Source: Chromera velia
Taxonomy: Eukaryota; Sar; Chromeraceae
Length of the DNA stretch: 12,910 bases
Assembly: GCA_018398765.1 (NCBI GenBank)
Contig: JAHBMJ010003103.1
Coordinates: 1 to 12,910 of the forward strand
Direction of reading: 5' to 3'
Shown here: piece after piece, positions 7,496 through 12,910 of the stretch
Layout: each line of letters begins with the position of its first letter
How positions within the stretch are numbered: the stretch's first letter is position 1
The notes under the pieces: generated by a model
Told to the model about the DNA's origin: nothing
The model's input: the letters and a program-made list of their open reading frames with translations, nothing else
The model's database searches: none
Program-made: the position numbers and the translations under genes

Positions 7496-8164
7496 CTACT
7501 CTGACCAGAAACCATTTGATCCGTCGTACCAGCCAGATCGGTGGAAGATGCCGAGGATCACAGGGCCACTGAGATCGAGGTCAGAGAGTGCAGGAGTGAC
7601 AGAGAGGGTGGTGTAGAGTTGTCGGATGTAACCTCGTGCGGACCCTCTCGCCCGCTCGAAGTCATTTACAGCATCCCTTTCCCAATATCCTCCTCCCCCA
7701 TACATTCCATCCCCAAGCTCAATTCCCTCAAGATCTTCTAAAGAAGCGAGTGTGCCGTCTGAAGGAACTGAGGCGGCCTCGGAGGGAGCATAGGAATTTA
7801 ATGGAATGTCAGAGAGGCTCAGGTCCGAGACTTCTGACGGTGCCTTAAGGGGAGGCATGGAGGCAGGCGTAAGGGATGGAGCTAGCTTTGGAAGAGACAG
7901 CGGGGTTGAAATAGGGGCATCGTTACCCGGGGCTTTATCACTCTGAGAATCACTCCCCTCATCCCAGCCTGGGTTGGGTTCGACATCCCCGTCTGCTGTC
8001 AAATCTCTCACCCAGCTGCTGGGTCGAGGAATGTTTTTCTCTTGAGGGGGCAGTCCTAAATGATCCTGGGGGCCGTTTGCATCTGCATGGCCTCCATTCA
8101 CATTCATGGGAGATTCTTTATCTCCGGCTCCCCATCCATCTGACTCCCCATCGTCGTGTTCTCC
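7496..8164 (-). CDS. Low-complexity acidic protein segment with 2A-like motif (DVEPNPGW)
   Basis: The frame continues from TAG 8165 with GEHDDGESDGWGAGDKESP, then a possible ATG start at 8107 (MNVNGGHADANG). The motif W-V-R-D-L-T-A-D-G-D-V-E-P-N-P-G-W lies at 7964-8014. Next comes a Ser/Pro/Asp/Leu-rich disordered region (SDLSLSDIPLNSYAPSE) and a better-folded C-terminal part (RDAVNDFERARGSARGYIRQ, then LSDLDLSGPVILGIFHRSGW). It ends at TAG 7496-7498, past which the same kind of sequence continues. No domain is recognised. If the ATG at 8107 were a real start, this would be a 203-residue protein, but the continuity on both sides favours part of a larger polyprotein. Confidence 0.5.
   Translation of the reverse strand, partial: GEHDDGESDGWGAGDKESPMNVNGGHADANGPQDHLGLPPQEKNIPRPSSWVRDLTADGDVEPNPGWDEGSDSQSDKAPGNDAPISTPLSLPKLAPSLTPASMPPLKAPSEVSDLSLSDIPLNSYAPSEAASVPSDGTLASLEDLEGIELGDGMYGGGGYWERDAVNDFERARGSARGYIRQLYTTLSVTPALSDLDLSGPVILGIFHRSGWYDGSNGFWSE
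7964..8014 (-). other. 2A-like motif WVRDLTADGDVEPNPGW
   Basis: This copy has the canonical D-V-E-x-N-P-G core of 2A peptides, with one more residue between DLT and the core than the other copies. Trp replaces the final Pro, which argues against active StopGo. Confidence 0.65.
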
Positions 8165-8818
8165 CTACTCTTCCCACTCCCTACTACGTAAACATGTGGC
8201 AAGGTAGTGGTTGAGCTGGTCATGCAGGTGCCACACCTCTGAGAGAGTGAGGTGAGACTGAATATATCGGATCCTTGTATGGATTGATTTAATCAATCGT
8301 CTTTGCAGAACGATGGGATCAGGTGGTAGCGTCTGCTGTGGGACCGTACTCTTCCAGACTGCTCTGCGGTAGTCCTCGGCTTTGCTCATCTCTGCGGAAG
8401 GAAGGCGTCTACACTGGGGGCAAAAAGTGTCAGGAGAAGGTTCACGGAGGGGCGGGAACATGGCTTTGGTACAGCAGGGCGTACAAGCGAAGTGTAGGTA
8501 AGGGCATCCAGGGTAGGAGACGGAACGGGGGGTGTTTGAGTTTGTTTCATGGAGAGATGCTCGGTAAGAGGGCATCTCACAAGTTTGTATTCGTTCGAGT
8601 GAGAAGACGGCCATTTCAGTCCCTTCATTTTTTGTCTCTCGAAAAAACAGATCAAACCCTATGGCTCCTCTCTCTTTTTCTTTTCCCATGGACCATTCTG
8701 TCCAGCCCCGTCTCTCTGATTGGGTCTGCGCCCCTTCAGAAGGAGCCACAACTGTCCATTCCGTCTCTTCGAGACAGGCCTCCCCCACCACGAGGCATGT
8801 GTGTGTGTCGGTCGTTGG
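8165..8818 (-). CDS. Protein segment with a degenerate RING-like Cys/His module
   Basis: The frame is open from TAG 8819 to TAG 8165 with no ATG near its start (PTTDTHTCLVVGEACLEE). Counted from the valine at 8791, the order is an acidic Trp-containing start, a charged middle, a RING-like module at about 71-127, and a helical-looking basic C terminus (RRLIKSIHTRIRYIQSHL, then HLHDQLNHYLATCLRSREWEE). The lower half of a RING is complete: C96-x3-H100-x2-C103-x2-C106-x17-C124-x2-C127. In the first zinc pair only C71 is clear and Pro stands at the +3 position. A RING would imply ubiquitin-ligase or protein-binding activity, but the missing ligand makes this uncertain. It lies in frame between the Pro-rich segment upstream and the 2A-bearing segment downstream. 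Confidence 0.55.
   Translation of the reverse strand, partial: PTTDTHTCLVVGEACLEETEWTVVAPSEGAQTQSERRGWTEWSMGKEKERGAIGFDLFFRETKNEGTEMAVFSLERIQTCEMPSYRASLHETNSNTPRSVSYPGCPYLHFACTPCCTKAMFPPLREPSPDTFCPQCRRLPSAEMSKAEDYRRAVWKSTVPQQTLPPDPIVLQRRLIKSIHTRIRYIQSHLTLSEVWHLHDQLNHYLATCLRSREWEE
8411..8581 (-). other. RING-like zinc module, first ligand pair incomplete
   Basis: The spacing C-x3-H-x2-C-x2-C-x17-C-x2-C fits ligands 3-8 of a C3HC4 RING finger. Ligand 1 is probably the Cys of TCEMP, and ligand 2 is Pro. The order and spacing are seen directly; the RING assignment is inference. Confidence 0.45.
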
Positions 8819-9598
8819 CTAAGCGAGGGTGTCATGAACCTCCTGCGTAGATATTGGGATCATGCTGAGACCCCAATACTTCAGCAAGATGTTGATATCC
8901 AGGTCAGTCAAAGAGCGGAAAGAGGTGGCGGGGGAAAAATTGTTCTCTAGAGCTGGGGTTCCGAGGTGGAATGGCTCCCGAAGGAATCGAGTGAGAATGG
9001 TGTCTACCAAAACTGGGTGTACTGTGTCTTCGGTCATTTTTCCCCCCATTACTTTGATTGCCTTTGCTACCGCATAGAGCGGTGAAAGGCCTTTGTTCTC
9101 TCGCAGCCTTTCGTGATCAAGCTGGTCTGTGTTTGCAGCCATAGCTCCTTCCGGTCGCTCATTTCGTGTAGCCCCTCTCTGGGAGGATTCAGAAGGACCT
9201 TCCATTTCCCCTTCTCCCAGTGAGAGGGAAAGAAGGGGGTTCGCGGGAGGGCTCGAAGGACTTTTGGGAGCAGCGATTGAGCGGACTGTCGGAGGGGCGA
9301 TGGGAATATGAAGGGACAGAGGAAAGGGAGGTGCTGTTGGAGGCGGAGGGTAGTAATGGGCAGATGTTCTGGGGAACTGTGTACGAAAATCAAAAGGCTT
9401 TGGGGGTGTAACCGTGAGAGAGTTGAGAGCAACTGACTGGTCAAACCTGTGGGGGGTCTCTGAAAAAGACCGATGAGGTGTTGAGAAGTTTCTCCCTGGA
9501 GTACTTATCATAGGAAGATCAGACTCAGCTGCAGGATCACTTGGAAGGGGGTCAGGGGCCTCAGGGTGTGAATCCCTTTGCGGGGTGGCATTCTGCGA
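8819..9598 (-). CDS. Pro/Ser-rich then folded protein segment, between TAA 9599 and TAG 8819
   Basis: The frame runs about 259 codons from TAA 9599-9601. The first half is disordered, Pro/Ser/Thr-rich (SQNATPQRDSHPEAPDP, then PRTSAHYYPPPPTAPPFPLS). The second half looks folded and acidic/aliphatic (LDHERLRENKGLSPLYAVAK, TEDTVHPVLVDTILTRFLRE, LTDLDINILLKYWGLSM). An ATG at 9511 (MISTPGRNFSTP) is possible, but coding character extends above it. It ends at TAG 8819-8821 and the frame continues into the RING-like segment. I recognise no family. A Pro-rich arm followed by a helical domain would suit a structural protein, but that is speculation. Confidence 0.5.
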   Translation of the reverse strand, partial: SQNATPQRDSHPEAPDPLPSDPAAESDLPMISTPGRNFSTPHRSFSETPHRFDQSVALNSLTVTPPKPFDFRTQFPRTSAHYYPPPPTAPPFPLSLHIPIAPPTVRSIAAPKSPSSPPANPLLSLSLGEGEMEGPSESSQRGATRNERPEGAMAANTDQLDHERLRENKGLSPLYAVAKAIKVMGGKMTEDTVHPVLVDTILTRFLREPFHLGTPALENNFSPATSFRSLTDLDINILLKYWGLSMIPISTQEVHDTLA

Positions 9599-10109
9599 TT
9601 ACCTCCTCCGATGCCTAGCGCCCTCTCGGTCTGGGTTGTGACGCCTGCGTGGGTGAGGTTTCGACCGACGTGGCTGTCTGTGAGGCAGTCTCGTCTGGAC
9701 CTCGGCCGCGTGGTAGGCAAAGATTTCCGACTCCGCTTCGTCAGAGTCGGAGGGTGCTGAAGAAGGGAAATCGTTCATCTCCTCCCTCTCTTGGCCCTCA
9801 AAGTTTTCTTCAGCCTGGGAGGGAGGATGAGCTGTCGTTGCCGCAGCCTTTTCGGTGCCAGAGGGACCAGGGTTAGGTTCAATACCTTCTCTGGTCAGAT
9901 CCTTGACCCACCCATCATTTTGCTTGCCTCCTCGGCCTCTCCCTCTCCCATGTCCTCTTGTCAGTCCTCCTCTTCCTCGAGTGGCTACAGATGAGCCCGC
10001 AGGTCCTCCCTGCTATCCAGTTGGGGGGGAGGAAGAACTGCTGGGAGGGCTGACACCAAAAGTAGGTAGCCCTGTACCCTGCAAAGAAGAAGAGGTAGGG
10101 TTGCCAGGA
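9599..10109 (-). CDS. RGG box, 2A-like motif and Arg-rich tail (repeat copy A region)
   Basis: Downstream of the C10 run the coding character is in the long frame: GNPTSSSLQGTGLPTFGVSP, then TAG 10013-10015, then an RGG box at 9923-9982 (TRGRGGLTRGHGRGRGRGGK), the 2A-like motif at 9863-9910, an acidic stretch (EENFEGQEREEMNDFPSSAP), and an Arg-rich tail (RQPRRSKPHPRRRHNPDREG) ending at TAA 9599-9601. RGG boxes and Arg-rich tails typically bind RNA. If the 2A motif works, the upstream product would end at NPG and the downstream one would start at Pro-Ser-Gly. Most of this segment is shared with the 231-bp repeat copy at 11135-11365. Confidence 0.55.
9842..10072 (-). repeat. 231-bp direct repeat, copy A (RGG box plus 2A-like motif)
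   Basis: Matches 11135-11365 at a constant offset of 1293 bp with no indels. I count 7 mismatches in 231 positions, about 97% identity. Three mismatches are synonymous and four change residues in the long frame (for example His/Tyr in the RGG box). The in-frame TAG (10013-10015) is in both copies, so it predates the duplication. The offset is divisible by three, so both copies are in the same frame. Confidence 0.95.
9863..9910 (-). other. 2A-like (StopGo) motif WVKDLTREGIEPNPGP, copy A
   Basis: Carries the complete ExNPGP end of 2A peptides, at which translating ribosomes can skip the Gly-Pro bond. The usual Asp two residues before Glu is Gly here, so activity is uncertain. It lies just after an RGG box. 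Confidence 0.65.
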
Positions 10110-10119
10110 GGGGGGGGGG
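10110..10119 (-). other. C10 homopolymer at a -1 frame transition
   Basis: On the minus strand, CCT repeats run into ten consecutive C. Upstream, protein-like sequence is in the frame of ATG 11100. Downstream, the sequence matching repeat copy B is in the frame shifted by -1. One more C would join them. It could be a slippery site (C CCC CCC), a real 1-nt deletion, or a sequencing error. Confidence 0.6.
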
Positions 10120-11100
10120 AGGAGGAGGATTTGAGAGAAGCGGCTGAGCAGCTTGCATTGTGAATATATGAGGAGTTTGATGGGGTGGCTGCTTAATGAC
10201 TTGATGAGTCGATCCTCCTTTCTGTCTTTCGTGTGTTTGGTTTGAACGAGGCTTTGTCTGTGAAGGGGTAAGAGGGACACTTGCTGCAGGCTGGCTCTGA
10301 TTTCCACCTGCATGGCCATGCTCTCTCATCGTGTGATTCATGTGCTGCTGGATGCGTGTGATAGCCAGCGAGCTGGTCTCATTCAGAGCAGGGTCAGGTC
10401 TGGGTTCAGACACAGATGCACCACATTCTCTCATTATTCTGTTCACATTATTTACGAACCAGGGGTATGTGAGACCCTGTTCAATGTCTATTGGGACAGA
10501 AGCAAAAGTGAGAGTGTTTGTGAGTAACCATGCTGTGCATTCTTTATCACTGATAGCACTGACAAACATGACCTATTCATGATATCTTTGCAGAGCATCA
10601 GAGGCATGTTTGTATATATCGTTATCCAGACCGGCCATTGTAAAGAACACAGAGATGGTCGCTGTGGGATTCCAAATAGGAGCAGACGGCAGGAGACGAC
10701 GCAGATGAGGGCGCAGAGTAGAAGTGTCAGGGAGAATGTGTTTGGTCAGGAATTTCATTTCTAACTCCACTTCTCTGTCAAGACGGAAAGCATATTTTTG
10801 GAGAGATTCTCTTTTCCATCTACGTACCTTCATCATGATCTCGACTGGTCTCAGCAAGAGGAGATCGAGGGCGTACCCCTACATATGCGTAACGATTGCC
10901 TCGAGTTCCATGAACGTCAGCCTCATCGGAACCGTATTCTGCTCTTCCTCGGACCAGATTCCCTTCCGAATCTGCATACCAGCAGCGGGCAGTTCATATT
11001 GAATCGCTTCAGGTTGCATTTCGATTGCTCTATGAGGAAAACTATCAAAAGCTCGTTCTGTCACCTCATTTTGAACAGCTGGTCGATACGGCTCAGTCAT
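10110..11100 (-). CDS. Unrecognised protein in a Gag-like position, ATG start, two internal TAG codons
   Basis: Begins at ATG 11100-11098 in a good context (AAACATGACT). It reads about 330 codons to the C10 run, with TAG at 10879-10881 and 10573-10575 and no other stop. The sequence is balanced and globular-looking on both sides of each TAG (MRLTFMELEAIVTHM; GYALDLLLLRPVEIMMKVRR; ATISVFFTMAGLDNDIYKHA; VMFVSAISDKECTAWLL; DIEQGLTYPWFVNNVNRIMR). The C-terminal third turns hydrophilic and Gln/His/Pro-rich, ending in polyproline. Size, composition and a position ahead of a basic RGG segment resemble a Gag capsid followed by a nucleic-acid-binding part, but I see no capsid motif. In its own frame it would run on to TAG 9985 and TGA 9961 across the repeat. 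A -1 shift at C10 would instead join it to the RGG/2A segment. Confidence 0.55.
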
Positions 11101-11620
11101 GTTTCTACAAAGATTGAGAAATTGTCGTTTCTGACGCAGCCTTTTCGGTGCCAGAGGGACCAGGGTTAGGTTCAATACCTTCTCTGGTCAGATCCTTGAC
11201 CCAACCATCATTTTGCTTGCCTCCTCGGCCTCTTCCTCTCCCATATCCTCTTGTCAGTCCTCCTCTTCCTCGAGTGGCTGCAGATGAGCCCACAGGTCCT
11301 CCCTGCTATCCAGTTGGGGGGGAAGAAGAACTGCTGGGAGGGCTGACACCAAAAGTAGGTGGCCCAAAGAGAATTATTTCTTTAGGCATCTGCTCCATTT
11401 TTTTTAGGATTTGTCCGACCAACTTGTCACGGTGCCGAAGGTCTGCGTCACTCTCTCTTTCCTCCTTCTTGTCTTTCGTGAGCCTTGTTTCTGACTCATA
11501 GTTTCGCTCTGTGACGAGTCTAAGCTCGCAGACAAGCTGTTTGGAAAAACTAATTGCCTCATCTTTTTCGTTTTCTTTTCCTACTTCTATGCTAACTTTA
11601 GTTGAAAAAGGAGGTAGAGG
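11093..11620 (-). CDS. Coiled-coil, RGG box and 2A-like motif segment (repeat copy B region)
   Basis: The frame continues past TAA 11621-11623. It has a charged, heptad-like helical stretch at about 11600-11380 (EVGKENEKDEAISFSKQL, then RLTKDKKEERESDADLRHRD), a Ser/Pro stretch, TAG 11306-11308, an RGG box at 11216-11275, the 2A-like motif at 11156-11203, and a short tail. It then meets TAG 11105-11107 and finally TGA 11093-11095. That TGA overlaps the ATG of the next ORF (ATGACTGA). A coiled coil plus RGG box suggests an oligomeric RNA-binding protein. No ATG near the start supports an independent gene, so it may be the C-terminal part of the protein upstream. Confidence 0.5.
11135..11365 (-). 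repeat. 231-bp direct repeat, copy B (RGG box plus 2A-like motif)
   Basis: Partner of 9842-10072. The two copies bracket the Gag-like ORF, so a block of one copy plus the ORF (1293 bp) behaves as an in-frame insertion or partial tandem duplication within a longer frame. Flanking sequence differs just outside both ends. Confidence 0.95.
11156..11203 (-). other. 2A-like (StopGo) motif WVKDLTREGIEPNPGP, copy B
   Basis: Same peptide as copy A, with a synonymous difference in one adjacent codon. It retains NPGP. It lies about 15 codons before the ATG of the Gag-like ORF, which is in another frame. Confidence 0.65.
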
Positions 11621-12600
11621 TTATGCGCTTTGAGCACTAGGAAAAGTAGAAAGATTAGACTGAAGAAACTGATTTCTTGGATCAGAAAATTCAAGCCTAG
11701 GATTCTCAGCTTTTGGGGCATAAGAACGTAAAGAGTGAGGAGAAGAATTTTCAGAGTTTATAGGAAAGACAAGGGGTTTGGAAGGGTGAGCAGAGTGTGA
11801 GGATGGATGAGGACAGTATGTATTTACCGGGAGGAAAGATTGAGAAGGAGAGACACTGAGGTTCTCCCCACGAGGCACACCAGAGACACAGAGACCAGTC
11901 AGGCCGTGCGCTAGACCAGATGATGACAGAGGCGGTTGTGTCGGCAAGCTTTGGGGAAAGCGAGTGGGCAGGAGAAAGGGTCCACTCTGAAATTGGATGC
12001 TTCCAACTGGATGGTCCGCATTCAGAGGGCCAGAAACAGGTAGAAAGAGAGATTCATGACTTTGGACTTTTCCAACAGGAAGGTTCGCATTCACAGGGGG
12101 CGAAAGGGGGGTAAGGGACGAGCAAAATTGGACTTTTCCATCAGGAGGGTCCGCAGTCGCATTCATAGATGAAGAAAGATTATAAAAAAGTTTACCGACA
12201 TGCAACACTTTGTCTTTGTCAATAATAGGTCTCTGTTTCTCTGTCTCTGCCTCTCTTTCTTGATCAATACCCCCCCTTCCTCTCTCAGGGGGGAGGCGAA
12301 GACTCCCAGAGGTCGCCTGCAGGCAGGGAGGATATCCAAAAGAGGCAGTGGAGACGGATTCAGGTTGGCAACGATTATGACCACTGTTCTTCATTGTCTC
12401 CTGCATCCAATCACTCATCTCCTTCCCTTTCTTTCTTAATTCCTCAATTTCTTTTACCTGCTTTACTTTTCGCTCTGACTTTTCTTTTTCTGCATTGAAA
12501 GCACTGTGGAGACGAACAGATTCAGGTGAAAAGTGTGAAGCTGGGAGGGAGGAGATGGGATCTGGGCAGGTGAAAGTTGGGAGACGGCCAAACGAGTCTC
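11621..12600 (-). CDS. Ser/Pro-rich protein with charged helix and 22-23-residue repeats
   Basis: Protein-like sequence runs from about 12.56 kb (PDPISSLPASHFSPESVRLH) through a charged helical part (EKEKSERKVKQVKEIEELRK), then a Pro/Ser/Gly-rich region with three imperfect 22-23-residue repeats (type NAxxPxGKVQ), and a Ser/Pro/Asn-rich C terminus (LEFSDPRNQFLQSNLSTF) to TAA 11621-11623. A possible ATG lies at 12418 (MSDWMQET), but coding character begins upstream. The frame is closed above by TGA near 12604, while the preceding protein-like sequence is in another frame, pointing to a 1-nt loss. No domain is recognised; the product appears mostly disordered. Confidence 0.5.
11990..12164 (-). 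repeat. Imperfect 66-69-bp tandem repeats (three units)
   Basis: Units near 12131-12164, 12065-12094 and 11990-12025 share a plus-strand core of the type CTTTTCCAxCAGGAxGGTxCGCA. Spacings are multiples of three (66 and about 69), preserving the frame. The units encode variants of NAxxPxGKVQ. Confidence 0.7.
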
Positions 12601-12735
12601 AATCTCTCTCGAATACCATACTTCTTTCCGTTTCATCTCTTTCAATTCCTTCAGTTTGGTTTCTTTCCATTCAGCCTTCTGCCTTCCTTCAAGTACCGCT
12701 GCGTTGAGACGGGCAGATTCGGGCGAAAGGCTGGA
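12500..12735 (-). repeat. Diverged tandem duplication encoding SPES[A/V]RL units, out of frame by 1 nt
   Basis: The plus-strand segments at 12511-12533 and 12708-12730 are similar (GACGxxCAGATTCxGGxGAAA) and lie 197 bp apart. They encode SPESVRLHSAF and SPESARLNAAV, each preceded by PISSxxxxS and followed by a Lys/Glu-rich helix. A distance of 198 would keep one frame, so the 197-bp spacing explains the frame change between the two units. Confidence 0.7.
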
Positions 12736-12910
12736 TTGAAGAAAACTGGAAATGGGAGGTTGGACAGGGTCTTTATCAGACTGTTTTTCTGTCTTCCTAT
12801 CTGTCTCACTGTTTCTATGCACTTCTTTCTCATGGTTGCCTTCTTTTCCTCTCACAGGCACAGAGGCAGGAAAAGGAGCGAGAGAAGAAGAAGATCTGGG
12901 GGCCGAAACA
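12540..12910 (-). CDS. Charged protein segment, open to the window edge (partial)
   Basis: From the window end the frame reads VSAPRSSSSLAPFPASVPVR, a Lys/Glu/Asp/Gln-rich stretch (KEVHRNSETDRKTEKQSDKD), the first SPESARL unit, and a strongly charged helix (GRQKAEWKETKLKELKEMKR). Real coding character fades at about 12.56 kb, where the second unit appears in the next frame; the open frame itself ends at a stop at 12463. No ATG is needed because the frame is open beyond the window. No family is recognised. It looks like the upstream part of the repeat-bearing Ser/Pro-rich protein at 11621-12600, now separated by a 1-nt indel. Confidence 0.5.

Noticed and set aside
9220-9311. Short plus-strand GA-rich peptides and other simple-sequence patches as small genes or CRISPR-like repeats
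   Set aside because: No regular repeat-spacer spacing and no start or motif evidence; this is low-complexity sequence opposite the Pro/Ser-rich coding segment.
2453-10109. Introns as the explanation for the in-frame stops
   Set aside because: Sequence just before and after most stops reads as one continuous protein in an unchanged frame. About 16 introns that all preserve the same frame when unspliced is implausible.
1-12910. Fungal RIP-type CpA-to-TpA hypermutation as the source of TAR codons
   Set aside because: It would favour TAR over TGA, but TpA dinucleotides look scarce throughout by eye and CA remains common. A dinucleotide count would settle it.
1-12910. LTRs, terminal inverted repeats or target-site duplications
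   Set aside because: I saw no long match between the two ends of the window. The coding frames run off both ends, so the element's termini are probably outside.

Overview
This window looks like eukaryotic DNA filled by one large mobile-element-like coding region, read entirely on the minus strand (from about 12910 down to 1) and running off both ends. The clearest anchor is a retrovirus-type integrase at 531-2081, with an HHCC zinc finger, a D,D(34)E core and a GPY/F-like C-terminal region. There are no bacterial-style gene starts, tRNAs, rRNAs or CRISPR arrays. The host cannot be named from sequence alone. A protist or alga with a repeat-rich, roughly GC-balanced genome is my best guess, and that is inference only.

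Layout in transcription order (high to low coordinates): (1) 12910-11621, a Ser/Pro-rich, charged protein with two families of internal tandem repeats and one frame change near 12.56-12.60 kb; (2) 11620-11093, a predicted coiled coil, an RGG box and a 2A-like motif ending in NPGP; (3) 11100-10110, a compact Gag-like-position ORF that starts at ATG 11100, overlapping the stop of the previous frame as ATGACTGA; (4) a C10 run at 10110-10119, where coding character moves by -1; (5) 10109-2453, a single 7.6-kb frame holding a second copy of the RGG/2A segment, a low-complexity protein, a degenerate RING-like module, two more 2A-like motifs, a Cys-cluster protein and an acidic C terminus with 20-residue repeats; (6) 2456-1, a basic Ser/Arg-rich region, the integrase and a Ser/Glu-rich extension. 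No reverse transcriptase is visible.

The most unusual property is that the frames stay aligned across many in-frame stop codons. Hand translation gives about 15 TAG, 5 TAA and only 3 internal TGA. In the 6.9 kb between 10109 and 3218 there are 8 TAG and 4 TAA but no TGA, and the frame never changes. In one case a TAG stands where sister repeat units have CAG. Two explanations compete: TAR read as sense (Gln reassignment or readthrough) with TGA as terminator, or a decayed element with CAR-to-TAR substitutions. The 1-nt frame changes and the three internal TGA codons support decay. The strong TAR bias supports recoding.

A second theme is a recurring 2A-like (StopGo) motif, W-[V/I]-[R/K]-D-L-T-x-x-G-x-E-P-N-P-G. 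It occurs four times plus one degenerate trace, and two of the copies lie in a 231-bp direct repeat of about 97% identity. Together these suggest a polyprotein strategy for a large retroelement-like or self-synthesising transposon.
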